This document shows positions 28,894 through 38,833 of a DNA stretch of 64,000 nt, in pieces. The position numbers and the translations under genes were made by a program. Numbering within the stretch: position 1 is the stretch's first letter; each line of letters opens with the position of its first letter. The notes beneath the pieces were generated by a model that was not told the origin of the DNA, did no database searches, and was given only the letters and a program-made list of their open reading frames with translations. The DNA comes from Sporosarcina sp. (GTDB lineage Bacteria > Bacillota > Bacilli > Bacillales_A > Planococcaceae), in contig JAPFCR010000027.1 in assembly GCA_026169375.1 (NCBI GenBank), positions 92,572 through 156,571 of the forward strand. The letters are read 5' to 3'.

Positions 28894-29730
28894 ATGCCGT
28901 TTTTTGAAAAAATTGTTAACCTGAGTCCAGTCGCGACATTCATTAATATAGTGGATGTGCTTCTAGTTTGGTTTGTTGTATATCAACTGATTAAAGTTGT
29001 AAAAGGGACGAAAGCTGTCCAGTTATTAAAAGGAATATTTGCAATTGTAATTGCACGAATTCTGACAGATATATTTGAGCTTACTACGTTAGGGTGGATG
29101 ATTGAGCAAGTTTTGCGCTGGGGTTTTTTAGCAGTCATTATTATATTCCAGCCAGAGTTACGTCGAGCGCTTGAACAACTTGGACGTGGTCGTTTGTTTG
29201 CTAGAACGATGCTAGAGGAAAAGGAAGAGCGTAAAAGATTATTGGAAGCTATGTCGAAGTCAGTCAATTATATGGCCAAACGTCGAATTGGTGCGCTTAT
29301 TTCCATTGAGAAGGAAACAGGATTAAGTGAGTATATTGAAACGGGGACGTCGTTAAATTCGGATATAACTTCTGAGTTACTCATTAATATATTTATTCCG
29401 AATGCACCGCTTCATGACGGCGCTGTGATTTTACAGCGTAATCGAATTGCGGCAGCAGGTTGTTATTTACCGTTATCGGAAAGTCCTTTTATCTCGAAGG
29501 AGTTAGGGACAAGGCATCGGGCAGCACTTGGCTTAAGTGAAGTTTCTGATGCCGTGACGATTATTGTATCAGAAGAAACGGGGGCAATTAGTCTTGCAAC
29601 CGAAGGCGATTTACTTCGAGATTTAAGCATTGAAGAGTTCGAAGAGCGGCTCCGTAGTTTATGGTTCGGTGAAGAGGTTGAGCAGGAGAACACTTCGAAA
29701 TGGAAATGGGGCGTGAAGAGAAATGGATAA
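28894..29730 (+). CDS. cdaA: Membrane diadenylate cyclase CdaA
   Basis: Makes cyclic di-AMP from two ATP, governing potassium and cell-wall homeostasis. It is 278 residues: three N-terminal membrane helices (about 12-82), then the DAC domain with both active-site motifs, DGAVI and TRHRAALG. It overlaps cdaR by 8 bases; the cdaA-cdaR-glmM order is conserved in Firmicutes. Confidence 0.95.
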   Translation: MPFFEKIVNLSPVATFINIVDVLLVWFVVYQLIKVVKGTKAVQLLKGIFAIVIARILTDIFELTTLGWMIEQVLRWGFLAVIIIFQPELRRALEQLGRGRLFARTMLEEKEERKRLLEAMSKSVNYMAKRRIGALISIEKETGLSEYIETGTSLNSDITSELLINIFIPNAPLHDGAVILQRNRIAAAGCYLPLSESPFISKELGTRHRAALGLSEVSDAVTIIVSEETGAISLATEGDLLRDLSIEEFEERLRSLWFGEEVEQENTSKWKWGVKRNG

Positions 29731-31033
29731 ATTAATAGATAGCCCATGGTTTCTTCGATTCACCGCTTTGTTTCTAGCTATCTTATTGTTTTATACGGTT
29801 CAAGTAGACCAAAACGACCCTAAGAAAAACTCCAGTAGTGAAGGAATGGAAGTTCTTCGTGATATTCCAGTAGAAGTCTACTATGACAATGAAAACCTAA
29901 TTGTAACGGGGGTCCCTCAAACGGTCAATATGACAATTGAAGGCCCTGTAAATATTGTTCAAACAACAAAGTTATTTCAAGACTTTACATTATTTGTAGA
30001 TTTAAGATCATTGCCGATGGGAGAACATCAAGTCAGTATTGGACATGAAAATATTTCTGATAAGTTACAAGTTCGAGTTGATCCAGCGACGATAGATGTG
30101 AATATTGAAGAGAAAATTACGGAAACATTTCGCATTGAACCAGAGTTTAATAAACGTTTACTAGCTGAAGGGTATAATGTTGCTGGAATGGAAGTCAATC
30201 CGACGAGAATAGAAGTGACTGGTGCTAAAAGTATTATTGAATCTATAAACTTTGTGAAAGCGACTGTTTCAACAGATTCTGACGTCAAAGAATCCTTTGA
30301 ACAAGAAGCAACAGTACGTGTGTTAGATCGGGATCTAAATAAATTAGATGTTGAAATGACCCAAGAAACTGTACGAATCAAAGTAGATATTCAAGAGAAT
30401 TCAAAAGAAGTTCCAATTGTTATAAATGAGAAAGGCACACCGCCAAATGGCGTAACGATAAACTCAATTACACCAGAGAAAGATAAAATTGCTTTATCAG
30501 GACCTAATCGTGTGTTAAATGAAATTGATCAGCTTTTAGTTGATTTTGACGTCTCGACTATAAAGAAATCTGGTATAGTCGAAGTGAAATTGCAAAAACC
30601 GAAAGATGTATTTAAACTTTCTTCATCAACTTTAAAAGTAAAAGTTGATGTGGATGTTGAAGGTGTAAATGCAGATGAGAATGAGAACGAAAAGGAAGAA
30701 CCAGAAACAGCTGAAAAAGAAGAAACTGTGGAAGAGCAAGGGGATGTAGTTAGTACATCACGGATTGATGATCTTTCAATTGTTGTGGACGGCTTAGACC
30801 CGAAGTTTAAGAGTACAGTGATGAATCCGATGAATGGTTCAGTTAATTTAGTCGTGAAAGCAACAACGGCCCAAATCAATGCTTTAACGCGAGATGATTT
30901 TACTGTCATGATTGATGCTTCTAATGTTGAAGAAGAAGGGGAGTATACTTATCCAATTCTCGTGAAAGGTCCATCTCAAGTTGAGTGGACCCTTTCTACA
31001 GAAGAAGCCATGTTTAAAGTTGAATTAGCTTAA
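29723..31033 (+). CDS. cdaR: Regulator of diadenylate cyclase CdaR (YbbR repeats)
   Basis: Membrane-anchored extracytoplasmic partner of CdaA. It is 436 residues: an N-terminal membrane anchor (about 9-26), then four YbbR-type repeats (roughly 45-130, 135-220, 225-310 and 340-430). An acidic Glu-rich linker at about 312-342 separates repeats three and four and is longer than usual. Confidence 0.92.
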   Translation: MDKLIDSPWFLRFTALFLAILLFYTVQVDQNDPKKNSSSEGMEVLRDIPVEVYYDNENLIVTGVPQTVNMTIEGPVNIVQTTKLFQDFTLFVDLRSLPMGEHQVSIGHENISDKLQVRVDPATIDVNIEEKITETFRIEPEFNKRLLAEGYNVAGMEVNPTRIEVTGAKSIIESINFVKATVSTDSDVKESFEQEATVRVLDRDLNKLDVEMTQETVRIKVDIQENSKEVPIVINEKGTPPNGVTINSITPEKDKIALSGPNRVLNEIDQLLVDFDVSTIKKSGIVEVKLQKPKDVFKLSSSTLKVKVDVDVEGVNADENENEKEEPETAEKEETVEEQGDVVSTSRIDDLSIVVDGLDPKFKSTVMNPMNGSVNLVVKATTAQINALTRDDFTVMIDASNVEEEGEYTYPILVKGPSQVEWTLSTEEAMFKVELA

Positions 31034-31076
31034 ACGTAAATGTGCTTGATGCACAAGATTGAAAGGGAGTATGGAA

Positions 31077-32429
31077 ATGACAAAGTATTTCGGTACAGAT
31101 GGTGTACGCGGAATTGCAAATGAAGAGCTAACACCTGAACTTGCATTTAAATTAGGTAGAATTGGAAGTTATACATTAGCGAAGGATTCCGGGGAAAAGC
31201 CTCAAATTCTCGTTGGTCGAGATACACGTATTTCAGGCGATATGCTCGAGAATGCACTCATTGCAGGAATTTTATCAACGGGTGTTGAAGTGATGACGCT
31301 AGGCGTTATTAGTACACCGGGTGTTGCCTATTTAACGCGCGCCATGAACGCAGCTGGTGGGATTATGATTTCAGCTTCACACAATCCTGTAGAAGATAAT
31401 GGTATAAAGTTCTTTGGTGCAGACGGTTACAAGTTAACGGAAGTACAGGAAGAAGAAATTGAACAGTTTCTTCAAGGAGATGATGATCAACTACCACGTC
31501 CAACTGGCGCAGATGTCGGTTCCATTACGGAATACTTTGAAGGCGGTCATAAGTATATTCAATACTTAAAACAGACGGTTGATGAAGACTTTACGGATAT
31601 TCATGTTGCGATTGATTGTGCACATGGCGCAACATCATCGCTTGCGACACACGTGTTTGCGGATCTTGAAGCAGATATCTCAACAATGGGTGCGTCTCCG
31701 AATGGTTTGAATATTAACGACGGGGTCGGTTCTACTTATCCTGAGAAACTTGCGGAACTTGTGAAAGAAAAAGAAGCAGATATTGGGTTAGCCTTTGACG
31801 GGGATGGCGATCGTCTTATCGCAGTTGATGAAGACGGAAAAATTATTGACGGCGATAAAATTATGTTCATCATTGGACGTTATTTAAAATCAAAAGGTCG
31901 CTTGAAATCAGATACAATTGTTTCAACAATTATGAGCAACCTAGGTTTCTATAAAGCTTTAAGAGACCATGATATGCAAAGTGTTAAAACGGCTGTTGGT
32001 GATAAATATGTTGTTGAAGAAATGCGAGAAAACAATTTCAATCTAGGCGGCGAGCAATCAGGTCATATCGTTTTACTGGATTATAATACGACGGGTGACG
32101 GGCTGTTAACAGGACTTCAACTCGTGAATATTATGAAAGTAACTGGAAAAACATTGTCTGAGCTTGCGAGCGAAATGACTGTATACCCGCAGGAACTTGT
32201 CAACGTTCGTGTGACTGATAAGCATGCAGTAACTGAAAATGAAAAGGTTGCAGCAGTTATTAGTGAGATTGAAAAAGAAATGGAAGGGAATGGTCGTGTA
32301 CTCGTTCGTGCTTCCGGTACAGAGCCGCTCGTTCGTGTGATGGTAGAAGCACCGTCAATCGAAGCGTGTAAAAAATATGTAGAGCGAATCGTAGAAGTTG
32401 TTCAAGCAGAAATGGGTTTAGACAACTAA
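31077..32429 (+). CDS. glmM: Phosphoglucosamine mutase
   Basis: Converts glucosamine-6-phosphate to glucosamine-1-phosphate for peptidoglycan synthesis. It is 450 residues. The phosphoserine loop is [12 protein letters not shown] (Ser101), the metal loop FDGDGDR and the phosphate-binding [13 protein letters not shown] at 31077 lies 7 bases after AAAGGGAG and gives the standard [15 protein letters not shown] codons at 31059 and 31071 are too far or too close. glmS, its usual neighbour in Bacillus, does not follow. Confidence 0.96.
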   Translation: MTKYFGTDGVRGIANEELTPELAFKLGRIGSYTLAKDSGEKPQILVGRDTRISGDMLENALIAGILSTGVEVMTLGVISTPGVAYLTRAMNAAGGIMISASHNPVEDNGIKFFGADGYKLTEVQEEEIEQFLQGDDDQLPRPTGADVGSITEYFEGGHKYIQYLKQTVDEDFTDIHVAIDCAHGATSSLATHVFADLEADISTMGASPNGLNINDGVGSTYPEKLAELVKEKEADIGLAFDGDGDRLIAVDEDGKIIDGDKIMFIIGRYLKSKGRLKSDTIVSTIMSNLGFYKALRDHDMQSVKTAVGDKYVVEEMRENNFNLGGEQSGHIVLLDYNTTGDGLLTGLQLVNIMKVTGKTLSELASEMTVYPQELVNVRVTDKHAVTENEKVAAVISEIEKEMEGNGRVLVRASGTEPLVRVMVEAPSIEACKKYVERIVEVVQAEMGLDN

Positions 32430-32446
32430 TCGCTTGGTAGAATTTA

Positions 32447-32494
32447 AAACGATCTCTTCTAAACATTTTTTGTTTAGAAGAGATCGTTTTTTTA
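32447..32494. terminator. Strong bidirectional terminator after glmM
   Basis: An 18-base perfect stem (32447-32464 with 32472-32489), AAACGATCTCTTCTAAAC on the left arm, then a T run. Serves glmM and the convergent ytoQ. Confidence 0.93.
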
Positions 32495-32499
32495 GGTTC

Positions 32500-32934
32500 T
32501 TATTCAAAAATATACTGTAATGCCTGAATCGCTTGGTCTACTGTTTCTACCGTTGCGTGAGCTTTACGTGAGAGTTCTTTTAGTGCATGGTGATTTGCTT
32601 CTTGGCGAATTAAAATGAGAGGTTTACCATATGTGACAGCTGCACTTGCATCCATTGCGGTATTCCACTGTTTATATTTTTCACCAAATAACGCGATGAC
32701 TAAGTCTGCCTTTTTCATTAAGATTTCTGTACGTAAGTTATTAAAGTTAGAAGCCGCTGCATCTTTGAAAATGGCATTCGGTTGTTCACCAAGAATCTCT
32801 TCACCAATATCATCCGAACGATCGTGGTTTTCCATCGGGCCAACAAAATCAATTGGTAGTTCAGCCGCTTTTTCTTTAATCTCATCTCTCCAGTTGCTAT
32901 GAATCTCTCCAGCTAAATAGACAGTTAATCTCAT
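32500..32934 (-). CDS. ytoQ: YtoQ family protein
   Basis: 144-residue protein resembling the nucleoside 2-deoxyribosyltransferase fold (start LTVYLAGEIHSNWRDEI; later LVIALFGEKYKQWNTAMDA). B. subtilis YtoQ is of similar length and has the same segments. The enzymatic activity of this family is not established to my knowledge. GGAGGG precedes the ATG. Divergent from the amidohydrolase gene. Confidence 0.85.
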   Translation of the reverse strand: MRLTVYLAGEIHSNWRDEIKEKAAELPIDFVGPMENHDRSDDIGEEILGEQPNAIFKDAAASNFNNLRTEILMKKADLVIALFGEKYKQWNTAMDASAAVTYGKPLILIRQEANHHALKELSRKAHATVETVDQAIQALQYIFE

Positions 32935-32988
32935 TTAAGAAATCCCTCCTCAGTATTCTTTTTCCATTATAACACTTTTTTGTCAATG

Positions 32989-33002
32989 ACGTTGCGCAAC
33001 GT
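32989..33002. promoter_or_regulatory. 14-base perfect palindrome in the ytoQ/amidohydrolase divergent region
   Basis: ACGTTGCGCAACGT, with TGTTATAATG (a good -10 for ytoQ on the minus strand) close by. Its position suits an operator; the binding protein is unknown. Confidence 0.4.
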
Positions 33003-33051
33003 TGTTAGAAAGTTTAGAGTATAGATAATGATGTGAAAGGGGATTCGAGTG

Positions 33052-34623
33052 ATGAAGACGGTTTGGCATAATGGAACGATTTACACAATGGATATAGAAG
33101 GAAAGCAAGTTGAAGCAGTTTTAACGAAAGATGGAAAGATTATTGAAATAGGTACATATGAAGCATTAAAATCGCATGCAGAAAAAGAAATGGATTTACA
33201 AGGTGCAGTTTTATATCCAGGTTTTATCGACAGTCATATGCATATGATTGGCCACGGCGATAAACTGCGTAGCTTAGATTTATCAAAAGCGAATTCAGCA
33301 GATGAATTATTAAGGATGCTTTACGCAGCAAAAGAACAGTTAGGTGAAGACGCTTGGTTGATCGGAGAAGGTTGGAATGAAAATAACTTTCCGGATCAAA
33401 GAATTTTAACTGCAAAAGAGTTAGACAAAGTGACGGCAGCCCCTATTATTTTATCGAGAACTTGTCGTCATGCAGCCCTTGCGAATACAGCAGCTTTAAA
33501 ACATGCAGGCATTCAAAGGGATACGACGAATCCAGTAGACGGTACGATTGTACGGGATGTAAACGGAGAAGCAACGGGGTATTTACTAGAAGGTGCACAG
33601 GATCTAGTGCTCGGTTTAATTGGTGAGCCAACAGTGGAGTCGTTAACTACTTCTTTGGAAAAGTCTGTAGAAGATTTATTAGCGCTTGGCTTAACGGGAG
33701 CTGTGACGGATGACCTTAGTCTTTATGGTGATTATCAAAAGCCATTACAAGCTTATAAAAACGTCCTTGGAGGAAAGAAGAAGTTCCGCGCACATTTATT
33801 AAGACGATCCCCTATTTTCGAACAAATAATGGAAGATACGCCTACCTATTACGAGCCATGGATTACGCCAGGGGAGATGAAATTTTTTGTAGATGGTGCA
33901 CTTGGTGGACAAACTGCCTTATTAAGTAAGCCATATACAGATGCACCGGAAACGTCTGGGATTGCGGTCCATCGAGACGATGAAATTGAAGCACTTGTTC
34001 AGTTAGCGAGGTCTTATGATGAGGCTGTTGCAGTCCATGTTATTGGAGACGGTGCGGTGGAGAAAATTTTAGATGTACTAGAAAAACATCCTGTACCAAC
34101 AGGAAAGAGAGACCGGCTCATTCATGTTAACGTGTTACGGGACGATTTAGTCGAAAGAATGTTAAAGTTGCCTGTCATATTGGATTTACAACCAGCATTT
34201 GTTTCTTCAGATTTTCCCTGGGTAATGGACCGTTTAGGAGGAGAGCGGCTTGACTGGACGTATGCATGGAAGCGATTACTCGATAAAGGGTTTATCTGCG
34301 GGGGTGGCTCTGATGCACCTATTGAAGAAGCAGACCCGTTACTTGGCATTTATGCAGCTGTAGCGAGACGAAAAGTAGGAGAAACGCATGAAGGGTACTT
34401 ACCACAGGAAAAACTAAGCAGATTTGAAGCGGTTGGACTTTTTACAACAGGCAGTGCTGCGACGATTGGAAAAGCAGATAGTCGCGGGAAAATTGCAGTT
34501 GGTTATGATGCAGATTTTACAATCTTAAACAAAGATTTATTCACAGTACCTATAGAAGAAATTGTCAAAGCGAAAGTACAAATGACCGTCGTTGCGGAAG
34601 AAGTGATGTATAGAGCTGAGTGA
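33052..34623 (+). CDS. Amidohydrolase family protein (YtcJ-like)
   Basis: Metal-dependent hydrolase of the amidohydrolase_3/YtcJ group, 523 residues. The first metal motif is FIDSHMHM (HxH), a further histidine is in VAVHVIGDGA, and the last metal aspartate is in GGGSDAPIEEADP. The substrate is unknown. ATG 33052 lies 8 bases after GAAAGGGGA; GTG at 33049 is an alternative. No signal peptide, so cytosolic. Confidence 0.88.
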   Translation: MKTVWHNGTIYTMDIEGKQVEAVLTKDGKIIEIGTYEALKSHAEKEMDLQGAVLYPGFIDSHMHMIGHGDKLRSLDLSKANSADELLRMLYAAKEQLGEDAWLIGEGWNENNFPDQRILTAKELDKVTAAPIILSRTCRHAALANTAALKHAGIQRDTTNPVDGTIVRDVNGEATGYLLEGAQDLVLGLIGEPTVESLTTSLEKSVEDLLALGLTGAVTDDLSLYGDYQKPLQAYKNVLGGKKKFRAHLLRRSPIFEQIMEDTPTYYEPWITPGEMKFFVDGALGGQTALLSKPYTDAPETSGIAVHRDDEIEALVQLARSYDEAVAVHVIGDGAVEKILDVLEKHPVPTGKRDRLIHVNVLRDDLVERMLKLPVILDLQPAFVSSDFPWVMDRLGGERLDWTYAWKRLLDKGFICGGGSDAPIEEADPLLGIYAAVARRKVGETHEGYLPQEKLSRFEAVGLFTTGSAATIGKADSRGKIAVGYDADFTILNKDLFTVPIEEIVKAKVQMTVVAEEVMYRAE

Positions 34624-34698
34624 ATCGACTCGTGAGTGTTTTAAACCTGCCAAATTCCCGAATATGCTACACTGAAAGCGTAAAGGAGCAGATTCAAA

Positions 34699-35304
34699 AT
34701 GACGAATCATTGGCATGAAAGATTTAATACAGAAGAATATATGTATGGAAAAGAACCAAACGCATTTGTAACAGCAATTGCAGACAAATTGCCGAAAGGG
34801 AAAATCCTTTGTATTGCGGAAGGAGAAGGCCGTAATGCAGTTTATTTAGCAACACTTGGCTTTTCAGTAACGACTTGGGATTATGCAGCTTCGGGTTTAG
34901 AAAAAACAAAGCGATTAGCGGAAGAAAATAATGTGGTCGTCCAAACAGCACTTCATGACTTATCGGAAGTTGAATGGGAAGCTGAACAATGGGATGCCAT
35001 TGTTCACATTTTCGGCCACTTACCGAAAGATGTAATGGACCGTACGATGGCAGGTGTGAAAAAGGCATTAAAACCGGGTGGCTATTACTTGAGTGAAATG
35101 TATACAAAAGAGCAGCTTCAATATGGAACGGGTGGCCCGCCTAATGAAGCAATGCTTGTTGATCCGAAAGAAATGCTTCGTCAATTTGAAAATTATTTCG
35201 TGGAACATTTTTATGTCGGAGAAGTACATCGTAAAGAAGGAATCCTTCACACGGGGGATGCGCATGTTGTACAATGTTTATTTCAAAAAAGAGAGGACGC
35301 TTAA
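34699..35304 (+). CDS. Class I SAM-dependent methyltransferase
   Basis: 201 residues with the Rossmann-type methyltransferase_11 core: motif I ILCIAEGEGRNAVYLA (about 36-51), motif II around TTWDYAASG, and ALKPGGYYLSEMY (about 120-132). The N-terminus WHERFNTEEYMYGKEPN is typical of TehB/YpkH-like small-molecule methyltransferases; the substrate is not predictable. The next gene starts two bases after its stop. Confidence 0.85.
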   Translation: MTNHWHERFNTEEYMYGKEPNAFVTAIADKLPKGKILCIAEGEGRNAVYLATLGFSVTTWDYAASGLEKTKRLAEENNVVVQTALHDLSEVEWEAEQWDAIVHIFGHLPKDVMDRTMAGVKKALKPGGYYLSEMYTKEQLQYGTGGPPNEAMLVDPKEMLRQFENYFVEHFYVGEVHRKEGILHTGDAHVVQCLFQKREDA

Positions 35305-35306
35305 TA

Positions 35307-35501
35307 ATGAATGGTCAACAAAGAAGTGATATTCAGGAAGGATTAGAAGTTGCGATTATTTTAAAGAAAGATCAACGTTCCGGTATGAAAACAAAAGGAA
35401 TCGTCAAAGACATTTTAACGAATTCTTCTTTTCATCCGCATGGAATTAAAGTACGTTTAACAGACGGCCAGGTAGGCAGAGTTGCGGAGATTATAAAATA
35501 A
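35307..35501 (+). CDS. ywbE: YwbE family protein (DUF2196)
   Basis: 64-residue protein, start MNGQQRSDIQEGLEV. The core LKKDQRSGMKTKGIVKDILT and HPHGIKVRLTDGQVGRV is near-identical to B. subtilis YwbE. Function unknown; the small beta-rich fold suggests nucleic-acid binding but that is inference. It follows the methyltransferase by two bases with GAGAGGA inside the upstream gene. Confidence 0.88.
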   Translation: MNGQQRSDIQEGLEVAIILKKDQRSGMKTKGIVKDILTNSSFHPHGIKVRLTDGQVGRVAEIIK

Positions 35502-35603
35502 CATTTATGTGCTAAAGGGAAGCATTTTGAGGAGATGGAAGACAATGGACTGTATCTTCTTGAGATGCTTCGTCTTTTCATTATGATAAGGAGGCCGAAT
35601 AAA

Positions 35604-36605
35604 TTGATCAAGCAAATTGGAATTACACATGCTATTTTTCAAGCGCCTATGGCTGGCGTGACGACACCAGAATTTGTGGCGGAATGTGCAGATGCAGGGA
35701 TTGTTGGTGCGATTGGAGCTGGGTATTTAAATGGAGAAGAGACGAGAAAATTTATCTGTGATGTAAAAAAACTAACGAAGGCTCCTTTTATGGTTAATTT
35801 ATTTGTCCCAGAGGAAATAGAATGGCATGAAGAAACAAAGAAGAAAGCAAATACAGATTTACACGCTATTCGTCAATCACTTGGGATTACGGAACCTGAA
35901 TTTCAAAGAACTGAAAATGAATTTGAACAACAAATTGACGTGATTTTAGAAGAAAGCATAGCGATTTGTTCTTTCGCATTTGGACTGCCAAAAAAAGAAA
36001 TAGTGGAGCGATTAAAAAGAGAAGATGTTTTTCTTATTGGAACTGCTACGACACCGGAAGAAGCACGGCTTGTTGAAGAGATTGGGATGGATGCAGTTGT
36101 GGTACAAGGAAGTGAAGCAGGCGGGCACCGGGGATCTTTTTACGGGAAATTAGCATACATACCACTGAACCAGTTAGTGAAGGAAGTACGTGAAACAGTT
36201 CAAATTCCAATCATTGCAGCAGGCGGCATTGCGAATAAAAAAATGATACACGAACTGACTGAACTCGGAGCAGAAGCGGTCCAAATTGGAACGGCTTTAC
36301 TTGTAGCAGAAGAAAGCGGAGCACATCCACTACATAAAAGAGAAGTTTTACAAGCAGCCAAAGGGGATACTGTTTGTACAAATACTTTTTCAGGAAAAAT
36401 GGCACGTGGGCTAAAAAATGAATTTATCAAGCGTATGGAAAATGCTTGTATTGCTCCTTATCCGTTTCAAAACACGTATACAAAAGACATTAGAAAAGCC
36501 TCAGCTGATCAAGGGACATCAGATTATATGTCTTTATGGGCGGGGGAAAATGCGTATTTAAGTGAAAGTGGAAAGGTGAAAGCGATTATCGAACGTTTTC
36601 TGTGA
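35604..36605 (+). CDS. Nitronate monooxygenase family flavoprotein
   Basis: FMN-dependent TIM-barrel enzyme of the 2-nitropropane dioxygenase family, 333 residues. FQAPMAGVTTPE at the start, VVQGSEAGGHRG (catalytic-His region) and IIAAGGIANKK / AVQIGTALL (FMN phosphate sites) are conserved. TTG at 35604 has AAGGAGG 8 bases upstream; the frame open from 35535 lacks a binding site. It likely detoxifies alkyl nitronates. Confidence 0.9.
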   Translation: MIKQIGITHAIFQAPMAGVTTPEFVAECADAGIVGAIGAGYLNGEETRKFICDVKKLTKAPFMVNLFVPEEIEWHEETKKKANTDLHAIRQSLGITEPEFQRTENEFEQQIDVILEESIAICSFAFGLPKKEIVERLKREDVFLIGTATTPEEARLVEEIGMDAVVVQGSEAGGHRGSFYGKLAYIPLNQLVKEVRETVQIPIIAAGGIANKKMIHELTELGAEAVQIGTALLVAEESGAHPLHKREVLQAAKGDTVCTNTFSGKMARGLKNEFIKRMENACIAPYPFQNTYTKDIRKASADQGTSDYMSLWAGENAYLSESGKVKAIIERFL

Positions 36606-36669
36606 AAATGTGAATTGCTAACTATAATTATGTGATTTTTCAAATGATTGTGATGGGCGGTGGCGTGTT

Positions 36670-37545
36670 ATGAAAAAGTATATTGGAGAAATCGGTTTAA
36701 TCATTACCGCAATTATTTGGGGAAGTGGATTTGTTGGCAGTGCAGTGGCATTAGACCACTACACGCCTTATCAAATTTTAGTTGGACGATTTTTAATCGG
36801 CGTGATTCTTTTAAGTCTAGTTTTCTATCCTAAATTTAAAACGATTAAAAAAGGTGCGTTGATTAAAGGGGTTATATTGGGGAGTATTCTATATATTGCT
36901 TTTGTTTTACAAACAGTAGGTCTACAATTTACAACCCCTTCTAAAAATGCCTTTTTAACGGCGGTGAATGTTGTGATTGTTCCGTTTATTGGCTTTTTCA
37001 TACATAAAAGAAATTTAGACATTTTTGAATTAACAGGTGCGGTGCTTGCAGTTATTGGAATTGCATTTCTGAGTTTGCAGCTGACGGGTGAATTGAATAT
37101 AGGCGATGTGCTTACATTACTTTGTGCGTTTGCCTTTGCTTTTCATATTTTTTATACGGCTCGTTTTGTAAAAGACGAAGATGCAGTTGTGTTAACGCTT
37201 GTTCAAATGGGGACCGCGGCAGTTATTGGGCTAAGTGTTGTCATGATGAAAGGTGAAACGAATTTTTCATTCGAATCATCAGCAATTTTGCCACTCGTTT
37301 ATTTAGGTGTGTTTTCAACGACGATCGCTTATTTACTACAAACTGTCTCTCAAAAATTTATTACTGAAACAAAAGCAGCGATCATTTTATCGACGGAAGC
37401 GCTTTGGGGGACATTGTTTTCAGTCATTTTACTAAGCGAGTTATTAACAGTGCGAATGAGTGTCGGTGCGGTCTTCATTTTAGTTGCGATTATCATAGCT
37501 GAAATAAAACCACAGCTGATGCCGTTTCGAAGGCGCTTAGAATAA
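36670..37545 (+). CDS. EamA/DMT-family transporter
   Basis: 291 residues, ten membrane helices in two EamA repeats (about 5-135 and 145-285). The first helix WGSGFVGSAVALDHYTPY and the signature around FTTPSKNAFLTA are typical. Predicted exporter of amino acids or small metabolites; substrate unknown. Short gap to the chromate transporter pair, possibly one transcript. Confidence 0.88.
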   Translation: MKKYIGEIGLIITAIIWGSGFVGSAVALDHYTPYQILVGRFLIGVILLSLVFYPKFKTIKKGALIKGVILGSILYIAFVLQTVGLQFTTPSKNAFLTAVNVVIVPFIGFFIHKRNLDIFELTGAVLAVIGIAFLSLQLTGELNIGDVLTLLCAFAFAFHIFYTARFVKDEDAVVLTLVQMGTAAVIGLSVVMMKGETNFSFESSAILPLVYLGVFSTTIAYLLQTVSQKFITETKAAIILSTEALWGTLFSVILLSELLTVRMSVGAVFILVAIIIAEIKPQLMPFRRRLE

Positions 37546-37578
37546 TAGATTATAAAGCTGAGGGGAGCGTGTTGGTGC

Positions 37579-38136
37579 ATGCATAAAGATTTATTTATGG
37601 CTTTTTCTCGTGCCGGAATGCTCGGTTACGGAGGTGGTTTATCAGCGATTCCACTCATGCATAGAGAAGTCGTGGAAAGATACCAATGGATGAATGACGA
37701 TGAATTCTCAGACATTTTAGCCCTGGCAAATACTTTACCAGGCCCCATTAATACGAAGATGTCAGGGTATATTGGTTGGCGTTTGAAAGGTTTTTGGGGA
37801 ATGGCAAATTGTGTCGCGGCAACAATTATACCGACTGGTTTTTTAATGGTACTTTTACTGACGACCTTATCTGCGTTTAAAGATAAGCCGTGGGTTGCAG
37901 GGATGTCAAAAGGTGTCCTGCCAATCGCAGGTGTTATGATTGGTGTGCTTGCTTGGGATTTTATCACAAAGTCTAAGGTGTTATTGGGTTGGTGGCCGAC
38001 AGTTTTATTAACAGTTGCCAGTATTGGAATCGTGGGATTTTTGGGTGTTCATCCTGCGATTGTTATTTTTGTTCTGATCCTTTCCGCTTTTTTCACAAAA
38101 GGTAAGCAGAAAAAAGCGAAGGAGGGCGACAAATGA
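37579..38136 (+). CDS. Chromate transporter, half-size subunit 1
   Basis: Short-chain CHR family protein of 185 residues, about five membrane helices. The signature SRAGMLGYGGGLSAIPLMHREVV and LANTLPGPINTKMSGYIGW is clear. Short-chain CHR proteins work as heterodimers encoded by gene pairs; the partner starts inside this gene's stop (4-base overlap). Confidence 0.9.
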   Translation: MHKDLFMAFSRAGMLGYGGGLSAIPLMHREVVERYQWMNDDEFSDILALANTLPGPINTKMSGYIGWRLKGFWGMANCVAATIIPTGFLMVLLLTTLSAFKDKPWVAGMSKGVLPIAGVMIGVLAWDFITKSKVLLGWWPTVLLTVASIGIVGFLGVHPAIVIFVLILSAFFTKGKQKKAKEGDK

Positions 38137-38663
38137 TTTACTGGAAAATATTTTATGCAAATTTCATTTCCAATTTACTAGGTTATGGGGGCGGACCTGC
38201 AACAATCCCTCTTCTAGAATATGAAGTTGTCGATCGTTACGGCTGGTTTACGAATCAGGAGTTTAGTGAAATAGTTGCGCTTGGGAATGGTTTACCTGGT
38301 CCAATTGCGACAAAAATGGCCGCTTATATTGGTTATGACCAAGGCGGAATGTTAGGTGCAGTAATTGCGTTATTTGCGACAGTAGCCCCTTCAATTATTC
38401 TTTTAATTGTATTGCTTGGCATTTTGATGAAATATAAAAATTCACCTAAAGTCCAAATGTTAACGAAAATTGTGCGTCCGACCATTGCGGTGTTACTAGG
38501 GATAATGACGTATGATTTCTTTTTCGATTCTTATAAAGCTGTCGGTGTCATTCATACAGTGATTTTAATTATTCTAGGCTATGTTTTATTAGAAAAACGG
38601 GGCGTTAGCCCGTTATATGTCGTATTAGGTGCATTAGCTTATGGTGCGGTATTTTTAAGTTAG
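38133..38663 (+). CDS. Chromate transporter, half-size subunit 2
   Basis: 176 residues, partner of the preceding gene. GYGGGPATIPLLEYEVV and LGNGLPGPIATKMAAYIGY repeat the CHR signature. Together the pair would form one chromate/sulfate-type transporter. The native substrate in such organisms is often not chromate. Confidence 0.9.
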   Translation: MIYWKIFYANFISNLLGYGGGPATIPLLEYEVVDRYGWFTNQEFSEIVALGNGLPGPIATKMAAYIGYDQGGMLGAVIALFATVAPSIILLIVLLGILMKYKNSPKVQMLTKIVRPTIAVLLGIMTYDFFFDSYKAVGVIHTVILIILGYVLLEKRGVSPLYVVLGALAYGAVFLS

Positions 38664-38693
38664 TGTGTTTTTATGAAAAGTATAAATTTGAAT

Positions 38694-38726
38694 GGCTGCC
38701 CGAATGTTTTCGTGGCAGTCTTTTTT
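38694..38726 (+). terminator. Intrinsic terminator after the chromate transporter pair
   Basis: GGCTGCC (38694-38700) pairs with GGCAGTC (38714-38720) with one G-T, then six T residues. Confidence 0.75.
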
Positions 38727-38833
38727 ATTTGGGTAGGCTAGTTGTCAAAGGACTAGGAAGCGAAGTAATAATAGAAGCATTGACTCTAACGTTACGTGAG
38801 CCTTTATAGTGAAAGATGAAAGGAGGTTAAACA

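Noticed and set aside
32430..32500. Possible glmS ribozyme after glmM
   Set aside because: No ribozyme core is visible; the interval is only a simple terminator and glmS does not follow.
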